Positions 1 to 10,639 of a stretch of 64,000 nucleotides of DNA are shown piece after piece; positions within the stretch are counted from its first letter, which is position 1, and every line of letters starts with the position of its first letter. The stretch lies in NCBI GenBank assembly GCA_038380435.1, contig JAWZYU010000013.1, forward strand, positions 64,250,446 through 64,314,445. Reading direction: 5' to 3'. The notes under the pieces are model-generated. The model had not been told where the DNA came from and made no database searches. It saw nothing but the letters and a program-made list of their open reading frames with translations. The position numbers were made by a program, and so were the translations under genes. The stretch is from Ryuthela nishihirai. Taxonomy: Eukaryota > Arthropoda > Arachnida > Araneae > Heptathelidae.

Positions 1-890
1 CCTATTCGTGAAAAACAAGGGGAGAGAAACGTGGGAAATAGCTAGCGAAGTAGAGCAGGACGGCAGTGAGATCCAAGATTTAGACAGAACAGAGTGTAGC
101 AGTTAGACTAAGAAAAGCGACGAAGTGAGTGAATCATGGGGCTCTGGTCTGACCTGGGCAGATTGGGATTTGTGGAATATAAAATAATGAATGAGCAGGA
201 AGCATATTGGAAATGGTTGGAATTTCTTTTGTAGTGAATTAGGCCAATTTAATGTGGACTTTGATGCCTGCACTTCGATGCAGAAAGACTGGGATTATGC
301 TTGCGGATCGTCTGACCAGTGAGGGACACACTCCCGCTTTCAACAGAACCAAGATGATGCAGCCGCCTCTCTTCGGCAACCAATTATCCAACTGCGTATG
401 TGATGGTCAACTGAGTGTCTGTCTCCACATCAGCCATAGTGTGACGGAGATGCTTTTCCCTTCGTCGGCAAAAGGGTGCCATAAGGAGATGACCCCTACC
501 CAGAGTTGAAGCGTCACCTGACCCCAGCCTGATGACACAGCTGTCGGACGAACTAAGGAGGATATATTAACACAGTATGCTATCCTTCCTTTGATTATAG
601 AGTTACTATCTTAATCTTAGATTGAAATTTAAAGGGGTTTCATAGTTCATTTAGTTCTTTAAGTTCGCTCTTTCTTAAGTTCCAAGATAAATAATTTGTT
701 ATTGAAAGATTAATTGCTTCTGCCTGTACTTTTAGATATTTTGTCTTTCAATAAATATTGTTATTATTATGTTTTCCATAAACCCTAAGTGGTGTTCGTC
801 ATTAGACTTCATCTTAAAAACGTCTTCCCCTAAGGAGACGGCCTGGAATTTTTGTGGCCTTCATTGTCTAATGTTATGCGCTGATTTTAC
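1..890 (+). repeat. LTR-like repeat, copy 1 (runs off the left edge)
   Basis: This stretch is a diverged relative of 1378-1870: both begin with an A/G-rich block containing a TTCGTGRAAAA-like start and an ACGTG motif, followed by several GCAGTTAG-type blocks, and both later carry CCGCCTCTCTTCG and ACGAACTAAGGAG. Its right end (about 600-890) matches 9240-9540 and 13825-13975: a T-rich segment, AATAAATATTGTTATT, then a short hairpin (CGTCTTCC...GGAGACG) and an ATTGTCTAAT end. A polyadenylation-like signal followed by a fixed end is what an LTR would show, but no retroviral-type coding region is visible, so the LTR label is an inference. The small ORF at 252-509 lies inside it and is not a credible gene. 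Confidence 0.5.
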
Positions 891-1130
891 ATCAGGCATA
901 ACGATTCATTTTTTTTTAAATTAATTTCTTACTGGATTGAGATTTTTGTTTTTCTCCAACACAAAAGGAACAGACTAACAGGGTGGACACGTCAGGAGTG
1001 GGCGGAAGTCGCAGCTGCACCGAGGGCCACACACACGGAACACCCAGCGCCATATCTCATGACATTCGATATCACACGGCACAGCGCACCGTGGGTGGAT
1101 GGCAGGTGGAATCACATTTTCTTCTCTTGC

Positions 1131-1339
1131 AGTGAAGGTCCGGCTGGGGTGGTCTGGGGGTGCGAAGGTCTGCTGACAGCTTTAGTGCCGATTTCACATG
1201 AGAAGCTGTGTTCGCCCCCATAGCAAATGCAGATGCAGAGCTGGACAACCTTGTCCAGTGTTGTAGTAATGAACGAGGGATCCCGTTTTTCCCAGGCGGC
1301 GATGTCAACCTCACCGACCCCCTGGGGAGAATTTATCAC
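1131..1339. other. Possible exon, strand uncertain
   Basis: On the plus strand a pyrimidine tract ending TTCTCTTGCAG (to about 1131) precedes this segment, and it ends at a GTAAGTTC donor at about 1340. All three plus frames contain a stop, so a plus exon would be noncoding or UTR. The minus strand is open across nearly the whole stretch (1339 to 1112) and its peptide looks balanced, with a CICICYGG run; a minus acceptor-like CTGCAG lies just outside. The composition is richer in G+C than the neighbours. I do not recognise the peptide. It lies between the two LTR-like copies, so it may be part of that element. Confidence 0.25.
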
Positions 1340-1377
1340 TCGTAAGTTCCTCTGCAGATGCTATGGATGGTTTGCAC

Positions 1378-1870
1378 ATACCATTTTCGTGGAAAATCAA
1401 GGGAGAAGAGACGTGAGAAAATTGTAGCGAGGAGCAGAGAGGACTGAGATTTTGGAGAGAGCAGTTAGTTGGACTCTAGATTTGGAACAGAGCAGACAGC
1501 ACGGAGATTTTAGAGAGAGCAGTTGGACGGGATGGCCAGAGCTCGGGGCGGGCCCGATTAAGTATCGGAAATCGGAATCAGTGGAAATGAGTGCAGGACT
1601 TTGAATAAACAGCCACGTGCTTTGATGCGTTAACGCAAGGACTTCCCTATGAATGAGTGGCTCCCTAAAATGAGAAGCAGAGAGACGAGAAGTTGCTTCC
1701 GAAGCGCCTACCAGTGAAGGGCACCCTCCCCTTCCCAGCATGACCGCCTCTCTTCGCCGCAGCCAAATTAGCGACGGAGGTGTCATCGGCTAAAACGACG
1801 AACTAAGGAGATGATCCCCACCCGGTGCTCGAGGCCGACAAAAGAGACAGGCCACGACACTGGAATATCA
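1378..1870 (+). repeat. LTR-like repeat, copy 2 (partial)
   Basis: Diverged relative of the element at the left edge, sharing the A/G-rich start, the GGAGATTTTAGAGAGAGCAG-type blocks (here duplicated, about 1445-1530) and the CCGCCTCTCTTCG...ACGAACTAAGGAG end block. It lacks the AATAAATATTG/ATTGTCTAAT right part seen in copy 1. The segment 1825-1890 reappears reverse-complemented at about 9080-9165. Confidence 0.45.
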
Positions 1871-2741
1871 TGTGATCAACCTAGTCTGAGGTTACAGTCC
1901 GATTGTCATAGAAGCGAAGTGCTTATTCTTCATCGTGATACGGGGATTGCAATTGTTTTTGTCTTCAAACTATGTTTGGATTACCCCAAAGAGGTGAGCA
2001 TTTCTCATTATTATTTGTAGCATGAAATATTTCCTGTAGTTAGTGGTTTGATAAAAGTAATTATTTAGTGCTTGAAAAGTGTTTTGAGTACATTGCTCTC
2101 TTAGGCCTAGTTTCAACGTGTTGAATGATGGTGTGATCTAAAACAAAATTATAATAGATTCCTTTCATTAAGTTAGAAACTTTTTTGGCTGCCCTTATAT
2201 AACTTATCGCTGTTTTGGTTGAAAAAAATTGAAGGAATTAAACTGTTAGTAATATACGTAATATTTTATAGAGTGAAAAATTGAAATTGCCAGTATCGAA
2301 ATATGATCCGCTACAATAGTTATTTTTGAATCCCCTGATTTATTTTTTTAAGTATTAAACTGCAAATAAATTTTCCAGTGTTTTGTAGAGTAAAAACTAT
2401 TTTTTCTAATATATGCTTTAAATTAACAGGTAACGTCGTAGATTCCTTTGCTGAAATTAACTTTTAGAATTATTTCAGAGTAGAATTTGAATGTCCTTTA
2501 AATTTTTATATTTGAATAGTGCCATCGAAATAGCACAGTTGTGATATGAAATGCTATCAATAATCAAATGTAAAATTTGTGAATACTAAACACAACTGTT
2601 CAGTAACTTTTATATATGTTACTTGCATAGATATGATCATAAAATCTGATCTGAGCATAGGGACCTCTGGTACATTTTAAATGCAGAAATTGCAAAAACT
2701 TATTCTTTCATTGCTAATAACAGCATATTTTAATTTATCAG
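1871..2741. other. AT-rich sequence without a recognised gene; intron candidate
   Basis: No convincing coding frame. A GTGAGC donor-like site follows AAAGAG at 1993. The sequence before 2742 ends in TTTAATTTATCAG, with a CTAAT branch-point-like motif about 25 bases upstream, so the right end behaves like an intron end. Joining the small frame that ends at 1993 directly to 2742 would create an immediate stop, so that pairing is probably wrong and the true upstream exon was not found. Confidence 0.4.
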
Positions 2742-3513
2742 TGATTTATCATTGGGTTATCGTATAGATTATATTCGGTTAGGTAAATTTCAAAATGATG
2801 ATCTAGAAGGTCGTTTTGGATTGTATCGTCAGATGTCTGGTGCTAACTATTATATAAGCTATGTTCAGTTGCTACAAACTGAACGTAGACTTCGTTTTAA
2901 GAGTAACATTCTAATTAGTGCTAACAATGTGAATGTCCCTCTGAAATCTTTGCTGCCACATGTAGAGGAGAAAGTTGTTAATGTAAATATTTTGCAATAT
3001 TCAGATATTTTAGAAAATTATTTCTCTGTAGATTATTGTGTGCCCAAAAATATCATTCCTGTAATAGCATATATTGGTGGATATGCAGCAAGAAAAGAAC
3101 TGAGATTGAAAAAGTGTGATGCATGTTCCTTTTGGCTGCAATTAGACAAGTCAATAGATACTGTAGATGGGCCACATGATCTTATTAAAAAATTAGATCG
3201 TGGAAAATTAATAATTCCATCAGAAATTGTATTTATTGCCATTTCTGTTGTATGGTATATTTTGGGGCAGATAATTTTACATCATCATGAACAATTCCTA
3301 TCTTCTGATGGACAGCTTTCCGTACTACACATATTGTCAAGTATTCTTTTATTTCAACAAGATTTGCCATTTAGTGATGATTGTGATTGCAGTAGAACTT
3401 TAGGACAGTGCTTAGAAAGTATATGTTTATTGGCATCAAAAGTAATGTTAAATAATTACTCAAATTTCAGAAATGATCAAATACATGAAAAAAATGCTCT
3501 GAAAGAAAAATAA
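2742..3513 (+). CDS. P-element/THAP9-like transposase C-terminal exon
   Basis: An uninterrupted 256-codon reading frame, by far the best-preserved one in the window. It starts after a TTTATCAG acceptor at 2741 (first base completes a codon, so the intron is phase 2) and ends with TAA at 3513; AATAAA follows at 3557. The visible ATG-less start and the acceptor argue for a spliced terminal exon rather than a complete gene. Near the N-terminus is a block with LGKFQNDDLEGRFG and YRQMSG, followed by a Q-x-L-x-x-E-R-R-L-R helix. I associate this with the C-terminal part of P-element/THAP9-like cut-and-paste transposases, where the motif follows the last catalytic acidic residue. Downstream are a YIGGYAARK segment and a C-x-x-C pair (about 3115-3126). 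The catalytic domain and THAP zinc finger are not in the window upstream. It is either the end of an element or a host-domesticated copy. Family assignment is from memory of motifs and is moderately sure. Confidence 0.55.
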
Positions 3514-3556
3514 GGAAATTGTGTCCATGAGTAAAAAGCATATATTATAGTTGTTA

Positions 3557-3562
3557 AATAAA
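3557..3562 (+). terminator. Polyadenylation signal after the transposase-like exon
   Basis: AATAAA 44 bases after the TAA stop of the exon ending at 3513, within AT-rich sequence. The position is normal for a short 3' UTR. Other AATAAA sites nearby by chance cannot be excluded. Confidence 0.45.
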
Positions 3563-3739
3563 TAGGTGAAGTGTTAATGAAGGAGAAAAAAATTTAAACA
3601 ATTTTCACCACTAACTGAAAGGTTCTTCTGCAAATGATGACAAGGGGTATTTACTTCCTTTTCAGTGGTTAAAAACAGGTATGTTCTTACTGGTTGAGTT
3701 TTTTTTTGCATTATTTTATATTTTTACTGAATATATATA

Positions 3740-4056
3740 TGGGTTGGCTCATTTGGTAGCATAGAAGAGCATGTCAATTTCACTCTGAAATTCCAGGTTG
3801 AATATTTCCTCTGCCTCTATTCAGGTTTTCTTCACTGAACTCTGAAGGAGATATTGATTGGCTTGGAAAGGCTGCTCTCTATTCTATGAGATATTAAACC
3901 ATGGCTCTGTGAGAGGGAGAATCATATCCTGCATATGTTATGAAAGATGCTGAATCTCTGGCTTCTGTCATATTTTGTACCTGTTATCCAATGGATCCAT
4001 TTTAATTAGGGAAGGGGTCATTGTGACCTGGCTTTTAGTCATTGTGTGGACAAAAT
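3740..4056 (+). repeat. Thr-type SINE, old diverged copy
   Basis: Begins with a degraded tRNA-like head (GGTTGGCTCATTTGGTAGC, then CCAGGTTGAAT) and continues with recognisable family landmarks: GATTGGCTTGGAAAGGC, ATGGCTCTGTGAGAGGGAGA, GTGACCTGGC and CATTGTGTG. Many substitutions and indels mark it as much older than the copies at 23.1 or 54.1 kb. Confidence 0.55.
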
Positions 4057-4429
4057 GCTGTTGTGAGGGGAAATAACCCAGCACCTAATGTGTGTAATGG
4101 GTTTGGTTGCAATAATATGTTTTGCTCTAATGTATTAAACTTTATTAATGTTAGCAAATTACCTGTCATTGCTTGGTCTTTTGAATGCCCTCATTTGGCA
4201 CAAAGAAGCTTGTGTCCCACTCGTGCCATTTACTCATTTATGAAACAGTGGTTTCATCATTGGAAAACTAATTAACTGAATTTTTTTTTCGACTTTATTA
4301 ATGCAAATGTTTTACATGAAAGGCAATTATCATTTCTTTTACAACATAATTTTCAGTAACATTGTGCGCTTAGTGATCGTGTATAAAAATTTCTAAAGGT
4401 GTGAGGCTGATGTTACTTCCATTATAATA

Positions 4430-4622
4430 AAAAATATAAATACTTCCTCAAACAACTGCTTCCCACAGAGGTCTGACAGGAGCCTGCCAGTGTAATATGC
4501 CTTAGAGGTCTGAGAGGAAGGTGTGACCTCAGCAGAAAGGCGCAATACAAACATCCATGCCTTACCTGGGACTTCAACCCATGTTCCTTTGATCACAAAC
4601 ACGATACAATTTGTTTGGCCTA
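4430..4622 (-). repeat. Ser-type SINE, diverged copy
   Basis: Reverse-strand copy of the ~200-bp SINE with a Ser-like tRNA head: on the plus strand it reads tail (AAATACTTCCTCAA), CAGAGGTCTGACAGGAGCCTG, GGTCTGAGAGGA, CTCAGCAGAAA, then CATGCCTTACC and the B-box region. The head is badly degraded. Confidence 0.7.
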
Positions 4623-4747
4623 GTTTTGAAGTTGAGAGCATGAATTATTTGATATTTTAACTACTCATATTTAATACTTTTGCAAATTGCTATAAATGTG
4701 TGGATAATCAGGTTAATTACTGAATGCTAGCATTTTTCATTTCATAA

Positions 4748-4915
4748 ACTGGGTTCGAGCCCCGGGTAAGGCATGGATGTGCATGTTGTTTTTCTGCTGA
4801 GGTCCTGCCATCCGCTCAGACCTTCTACTATGGCATGTAAACTGACAGGCTCCTGTCAGACCTCTGTGGCAAGCAGTTGCTTGAGGGGGTACTTTTTTAT
4901 TTTTAAGGGGCAAAC
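4748..4915 (+). repeat. Ser-type SINE, 5'-truncated
   Basis: Starts inside the tRNA-like head at the B box (GGGTTCGAGCCCCGGG), then GTAAGGCATGGATG, the TTTTTCTGCTGAGGTCCTG block, CTGACAGGCTCCTGTCAG and CAAGCAGTTGCTTGAGGGGG, ending in a T-rich tail. The A box is absent. Confidence 0.8.
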
Positions 4916-5198
4916 CAGATATTTGTCGTTGCCCACAAAAATTGTCGAGTCCATGTTTGATATTCTTTGCACAAACAATTCTCTTGGCAATCTTTTTTGT
5001 TTTTGAGCTAATAAGTTTTATACGTTGAAGGGAAAAGTAGTTTAGACATAAATATGCTATCAGCACTTGTTTGAACTGCAAAATTTGTACTTGTATTCTT
5101 ATTCATAATATATATATTTCATATATCTAGATAGAGTAACTATGTATCCATAGGAACAGGTCTTATCAGTCTTTAGAGTATATCATGTCGACCACAAT

Positions 5199-5335
5199 TT
5201 TTGAAATTGAAAATGTCAATAAAAGGATGATTATTTATTATTTTATGTAGGTCAGATAATGGATGTTACTAATTAATGGCTTAGTCAGATTGAAATCCAA
5301 TATGCAAAAGATATTGTTGAACCCAAAACCAGTTA
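5199..5335 (+). repeat. Dispersed repeat F, left copy
   Basis: About 135 bp that recurs reverse-complemented at 7054-7185 and in part at 6612-6652 (minus). Shared landmarks are AAAAGGATGATTATTT, GTCAGATTG and GTTGAACCCAAAAC. The pair could be arms of an old foldback or terminal repeats of a non-autonomous transposon; no target duplication was found. Confidence 0.5.
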
Positions 5336-5398
5336 TTTTTCTTTCTAATTTAATTAAGTTCTTCTACTTTTAAAACCCTTTAATTTTTGGTTATTCTA

Positions 5399-5590
5399 GC
5401 ACGCTTGGCTACTGATCTAAGGGACCTGGGTTCGAGCCCCGGGTAAGGCATGGCTGTTTGTGTGGTTTTTCTGCTGAGGTCCTGACATCCTCTCAGACCT
5501 TCTACTATGGCATATAAACTGGCAGGCTCCTGTCAGACCTCTGTGGCAAGCAGCTGCTTGAGGGGGTATTTATTTCTTTTATTATGGAAA
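5399..5590 (+). repeat. Ser-type SINE
   Basis: Near full-length body, missing only the first part of the head (A box). It contains GCTTGGCTACTGATCTAAGG, B box GGTTCGAGCCC, the CTGCTGAGGTCCTG block and the AGCAGCTGCTTGAGGGGGT end, with a TATTTATTT tail. Confidence 0.85.
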
Positions 5591-5929
5591 AAAATATTTT
5601 CATGTTGTTTTTATGTCCATGAAATAACAGATAATGTCATTAAAGCTTAAATTCAAAAATAGTATGGTAACATTAAAATTTAATTAATCAGATATTAATT
5701 TATATTGCTGAATACTTGTAGTGAGGGTGGACTTTCAGTTTATAACCATTACCTAATGAAAATTAAAGTTTTATTTACAAAATCATTCTAAAGGTTTATA
5801 AAAAAATCTAATGCAACACATACACCACTTTTTAATTTTCAGTAAAGTAACATACTATGTATATATTAGAATACTGCTATGTGTCTACCAGTTGTTTTTT
5901 ATTAACCTCTGAATGGCACTTCCTTTCAT

Positions 5930-6115
5930 ATACCCCCTCAAGCAGCTGCTTGCCACAGAGGTCTGACAGGAGCCTGTCAATTTATATGCCAAAGTAGAAG
6001 ATCTGAGAGGATGGCAGGACCTCAGCAGAAAAACAACACATACAACCATGCCTTATCCGGGGCTCGAACCCAGGTCCCTTAGATCAGTAGCCAGGCGCGC
6101 TAACCACTCGGCCAT
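5930..6115 (-). repeat. Ser-type SINE, near full length
   Basis: Plus-strand reading starts TACCCCCTCAAGCAGCTGCTT and ends CTAACCACTCGGCCAT, so the tRNA-like head is at the right. Both the B box (GGGCTCGAACCC on this strand) and the A box complement are intact. It abuts the Thr-type SINE that begins at about 6117. Confidence 0.9.
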
Positions 6116-6116
6116 A

Positions 6117-6386
6117 CAATGAGCTAAATGGCCAGTTCCCAAGGGCTGATAGTTTAGGGGAGGCAGCACACTGGAGAGGTGGTAGCCTCCCATCAAGGCT
6201 ATCTAGAGTGTTCTTTAACATACACAGGGTATGGAGCCTATGGCTTAATGTCTCATTCTACAGATGGTGTCTTTTCCAAACCCATCAGTGTCCCCTATTG
6301 ACAGGTAAGATCCCAGATGGGATTCAAACCTGGGAACAGCAGATTATGAATCTGGCGTTTTACCGACTGAGCCACCCCTGCCACTG
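6117..6386 (-). repeat. Thr-type SINE, 3'-truncated diverged copy
   Basis: Plus-strand landmarks are GAGCTAAATGGCCAG, GTTCTTTAACAT, CACAGGGTATGG, CCAAACCCATCAGTGTCCCC, then CAAACCTGGGAAC and CCGACTGAGCCACCCCTGCC, so the head is intact at the right. The tail end is lost where it meets the Ser-type SINE. Confidence 0.75.
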
Positions 6387-7053
6387 TGCCAGCAAGAGTT
6401 TTACTAAATTTTCACGCGACAATACAGCTCTATGAGGTTGAGACAGTATTTATGGACTGTATTTTAACAGTATTATATATATGAATATATAATGCTTGCT
6501 TTTTCTGGCTGTGATTGCTAGCTAGAGATTTTCGAAAGAAATATATGTTGATATATATGAGCACATAATACATTTCTATAATTATAAAGAAGAAAAAATG
6601 TTGGTTGTGGATTCAATATTATCTTTTGCATATTGGTATCCAGTTCCCAGGTTTGAATTCCCTAGTCAAGTCACTCAAAAAAATTATATCATTTGGCAAT
6701 TTTTGTACCTTGAACTTAATATGCCATTTACAATAATCTATTAATTTTGACTTTGCAAACAGCAATCTTCTCTGTCTTAACATATTTATTACCTGAGCCT
6801 ATGCAGTAAATAAATTATGCATGATTAACCATGATTAACTAATGTGTTCTCCCATTGTTATGCTTCAGGCTCATACATGTATTTGAAAGATGTAAAATTC
6901 GTATTCTCTTTAATTCATTTTCTCCTATTCACCTGAAAATACATAACCTTTAGAACCTTTAATATACCTTTTTAAAGAGTTATGAAAGCTGAATTTTACC
7001 GATATTCTGTGAAGGAAAAATGACACTAATTTTTATACCGTTTTAAACTGTTG
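6387..7053. other. AT-rich sequence, no gene seen
   Basis: Strongly AT-rich with short ATATAT runs and only chance reading frames. A fragment of repeat F lies at 6612-6652 (minus). Confidence 0.5.
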
Positions 7054-7185
7054 TAACCAGTTTTGGGTTCAACATTACCTCTTAGATATAGGTGTCCAAT
7101 CTGACTAGTCATCAATTTGTAACACCCATTATTTGCTCTAAATAAAATAATCATCCTTTTACTGACATTCTCAATTTGAAGAAAT
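7054..7185 (-). repeat. Dispersed repeat F, right inverted copy
   Basis: Reverse complement of 5199-5335, sharing GTTTTGGGTTCAAC, CAATCTGACTAGTCATCAAT and AATAATCATCCTTTTA. About 1.7 kb separates the two inverted copies. Confidence 0.5.
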
Positions 7186-9069
7186 ATTATCTATATTATA
7201 TATTGCTTATTTCAGATGCTTCATGAGAATTAGGTTGTATTGATCATTTTCAATATTAAATGACTGATCAGTTAATAAAATTTTGTAACTTCATAAATAT
7301 GACTTTAAAAATAATGTCAACCTAGTCAAGTGTTTGCTTTTGAGTTGCTTATGTTGTTTATTATCATTAGAAATTCGGTAAGAAATTTAAACAAATTTAT
7401 TGAGTGCCAAGAATATTGGCAAAATTTAGTGTCTGAAAATTACTTTTGCAGTATATTATTTTCTTTCAGAAGCTGTGATGTGTTATGTGAGTGCAAAATT
7501 AATGAATTTTAGGATATCTTTCATGTTCTAGATTATGTATGAGTCTTTTAGGAAGAGATACATAATTTTCATTAAAATCAATTTACTAGATAAATGTTTT
7601 ATAATGAACTGATATTACATGATCTAATATTTTTCCTATCACATCTTCATTGGGCATCTTTTATGAGTTGAAAAGAAACAAAAAAGTGTAGTGAAATATT
7701 TACTTAAATATATTCCAAAGCTGTGATATACACTAGTATATTGTTAAAATCAATATGCAAAAAATCATAATTTTTTATGAGTTTTGTAATTTTCTGTATC
7801 ATATTCTAAAATATTACTGCTGAATACAGTAGAAGTTTTATTCAAATCTGTATATTCCTCACTGTATTTGCATTATGTTGCCTCAGGGACATTATGCCCA
7901 TGTTTGCACTGAAAATAATTTGTTGTAAACTACCTCAAATGAAGAATAAAGATGAAAAATATGTTCATTCCTGTCAAATATGCTGTTTCTGTTCATTAAA
8001 CTGTCCTATTAAATGTGGCAATCAGAAGTGCTAAGCAGTCACTTTATTATGTACACTCCTGTCAATAGGGCACAGCAATTTCTTCATTGTGCTTTTCATA
8101 GGAAAATGCAATTGAAAATAAACCATTAAATCTAGGTTTTTAGAAATATCGGGTTCAGTATTTAAATAGTTATGAAGGTAGAAATATTTAACTTAGCTCG
8201 TTCAAAATTGATGGAAATTAGTATGTGAACTACTAAAATGTATTCATACTTTTCACAGTATTTATCTTACTAAAGTTTAATGTACCGGTTATTGCTTCCA
8301 TTTCAACCTGTTTACGCGACAGCAGTTATATAAAGTGGAATAACTGTTATTAAATATTCCATAATTAAATACCAAACGTGCAACGTAGCTACTGTCACAA
8401 TTTTCCTTAATAATTTTATTTATTTATTGCGTTGTAAAATCTCGATTACTGCTTGCATATCATGGAAATTTATCTAATAAGTGACCACTGAAAGTATATA
8501 TTTTTTAAATTACATTTGGGTCGGGCGATTTCTTTTCCAAAAGATTAAAAAAATGTATTCAATAAGTAAATATTAAGGATACCGCAACTGGTAAGTAAAT
8601 GAAAACCAGTGGTGTATTCTGAATCAATGCCTTGCAGTTGTTAAATGTTTTAAAAAAAACATAAAAGAATTTAAAAATTATATAATTTGTATATACAAAT
8701 CCCAAACCACCCGTTTAAATACACCTCTGGTTTTCTGATTTTGCTCTTTATTCTAAACACTATAATATTATGCCTTTAATTTTTTTAAGGAAACTGCTGA
8801 TATATTAAGAATTATCACAAATTAGATTAAATGGGGTATGAAGAAAGAAAAAAAAAATAGGTTTCTTGTAAATTTCAGCTAGTCTTAGATTAACTATCAA
8901 ATTTAAATTCGCTTATATAAAAGGCTAAACAAAAAAGTGGAAAAAAAATACAGCCGTTATTTATTCTACACAAGGAATTTTTCATGTGATTTTATGTCGA
9001 TACGAAAAAAAGCGAAATAAAATTGCAAAAACGAGATACAAGATTCTGTGCGAACGAATCGAGTGACGT
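7186..9069. other. AT-rich unique sequence, no gene seen
   Basis: Nearly 1.9 kb of AT-rich sequence with many A/T homopolymers and no frame above about 60 codons. No recognisable repeat family member, RNA gene or splice-flanked exon was found. Confidence 0.5.
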
Positions 9070-9540
9070 TTGCAGCTACCGGACTAAGTTGATCACGTGA
9101 CGGTTGAGGATCGCTTCAGTGTCATGGCCTGTCTTTCTCGTCGGCCTCGCCCGGTGCTGGAGTGACGACGACCTGGCCGTAATCCGATGCAGCTGACGGA
9201 GGAACTGAGCACTTAGAACGGTACGATTATTCTTCCTTTAGTTGCTTACCCTTCCTTTCACTAGAAGTTGCCATCCTTAATTTTAGAGTTAATTGTAAAG
9301 GCGTTCCATAGTCCGTTTAATTCTTTAAGTTCTTTTTTTAATTTCACGATAGATGATTGATTCTTAGAAGATTAATTGTTTTGCCTGTACTGTTAGATAT
9401 TTTGTTTCAATAAATATTGTTATTCTTTTATGTTTCCATAAACCTGAGTTGTGCATCATCATTGGATTTCGTTAATAAAAACGTCTTCCCCTAAGAAGAC
9501 GGCCAGGGATTTTTGCGGCCCACATTGTCTAATTAAGGGG
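9070..9540 (+). repeat. LTR-like repeat, copy 3 (rearranged left end)
   Basis: The right part (about 9230-9540) matches the end of copy 1: a T-rich stretch, AATAAATATTGTTATTC, the CGTCTTCCCCTAAGAAGACG hairpin and ATTGTCTAATTA. The left part (9080-9165: GTTGATCACGTGA, TGGCCTGTCTTTCTCGTCGG) matches 1825-1890 of copy 2 in the opposite orientation, so the element here is internally inverted or composite. Confidence 0.5.
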
Positions 9541-9652
9541 ATAATCCGTAATTGGGCAATGTGGGAAACACAACGCCACAGATTTAAATTTGCATATTTC
9601 TAATTAGAAAGTGAATAGTGCTTGCAACCGCGAGGTGCGCACAACACTAATT
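9533..9652 (+). repeat. Direct repeat flanking a SINE, left copy
   Basis: A ~120-bp segment (CTAATTAAGGGGATAATCCG to CGAGGTGCGCACAACAC) that is repeated with some divergence at 10033-10162, immediately beyond the SINE. A local tandem duplication that the SINE later split is the simplest reading. Confidence 0.65.
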
Positions 9653-9654
9653 AA

Positions 9655-10032
9655 GGGTTGGGTTGGGTTGTTTTACCTCTGAGCGGCACTTTTTTGCACA
9701 CCATGGACTAAATGGCCAGGTCACAAGGACCCCGAAGGCTTAGAGAAGTTTGGGGAAGGGGACTCACTTGAACAGCTGTTGGGAGACAGATGGTAGCCTC
9801 CCGTCAAGGCCATCCAGCGTGTTCTTTAACGTGCACAGGATATGGCTCTCCCACACACAGGGGCACGGCTTAACGTCCCATCTGATGGACGGTGGCCTTT
9901 CTAAGCCCATTGGTGTCCCCTACTGACAGTGGGCAGGGAGTTTTGCAGAGATAAATCTCAATGCTGACCCAGCTGGGACTCGACCAGCCAGATTACGAGT
10001 CAGGCGCGCTACCGACTGAGCCCCCCACCCCC
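9655..10032 (-). repeat. Thr-type SINE, near full length
   Basis: Plus-strand reading begins with the GGGTTGGGTTGGGTTG tail and TTTTACCTCTGAGCGGC and ends with the tRNA-like head (GACTCGACC, then CGCGCTACCGACTGAGCC). Small deletions remove part of the B box, and an end mutation changes the acceptor-side block to C-rich sequence. Confidence 0.85.
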
Positions 10033-10162
10033 TAATTAACGGAATAACTGTAATTGGGCGATGTGGAAAACACAATGCCACACAACACACATTTAAATCT
10101 ATATACTTCTCTATTAAAACTAGAAAAGTGCTTGCAACAGCGAGGTGCGCACAACACCGGCC
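10033..10162 (+). repeat. Direct repeat flanking a SINE, right copy
   Basis: Diverged duplicate of 9533-9652 (CTAATTAACGGAATAACTG ... GCGAGGTGCGCACAACAC). The divergence suggests the duplication is old. Confidence 0.6.
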
Positions 10163-10210
10163 TACTTTCCCCACTGTGCACAGAATACTTTATATCAGCT
10201 GGTGGATAAT

Positions 10211-10291
10211 TCAGATCGCTGGCTATCGCAGGAATAGGAATCCTTTATCTAGGGAAATCGCAGGAATAGTAATCCTTTATCTAGGGAAATC
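10211..10291 (+). repeat. Short tandem duplication
   Basis: A ~36-bp unit reading ATCGCAGGAATAG(G/T)AATCC plus TTTATCTAGGGAA is present twice in tandem, followed by a partial third start (ATCGCC). Confidence 0.7.
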
Positions 10292-10414
10292 GCCAAATCT
10301 AACGTTTGACGCTCAATGCATTTTAACTGAAGATGCATTCAATGAGAGGTTTGAGACCGTGTCTTCTAGAAGACGCTCGGGGGCCCGATAAAATCAGGTC
10401 GGAGGGTGTCAGGT

Positions 10415-10452
10415 CTATGAGCCATGTGCCTTACGTTGCACATGGCTCATAG
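10415..10452. repeat. Perfect 15-bp inverted repeat (hairpin)
   Basis: Arms CTATGAGCCATGTGC (10415-10429) and GCACATGGCTCATAG (10438-10452) pair perfectly around an 8-nt loop, CTTACGTT. It is not inside any repeat family found here. Confidence 0.85.
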
Positions 10453-10639
10453 AAATCGAATCAACCATAATCTCGAAATTCAATCCTGCTTGGAAATCTA
10501 ATCTGCTTCTGTCTATTTGCATGTTTTAACAAGTCAAAGTAAGAAAGCTCTCACCACTCTCCTATCAACTTGTGCACTTGGTAAAAATAATAACTCGTTA
10601 TCATCGCAATAAGAGAGGCATTAAGTCGTCTGTTCATCA

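Noticed and set aside
1811..1993. Upstream coding exon for the transposase-like exon at 2742
   Set aside because: A good donor follows 1993, but phase 0 joined to 2742 creates an immediate TGA, and the frame lies in LTR-like repeat sequence.
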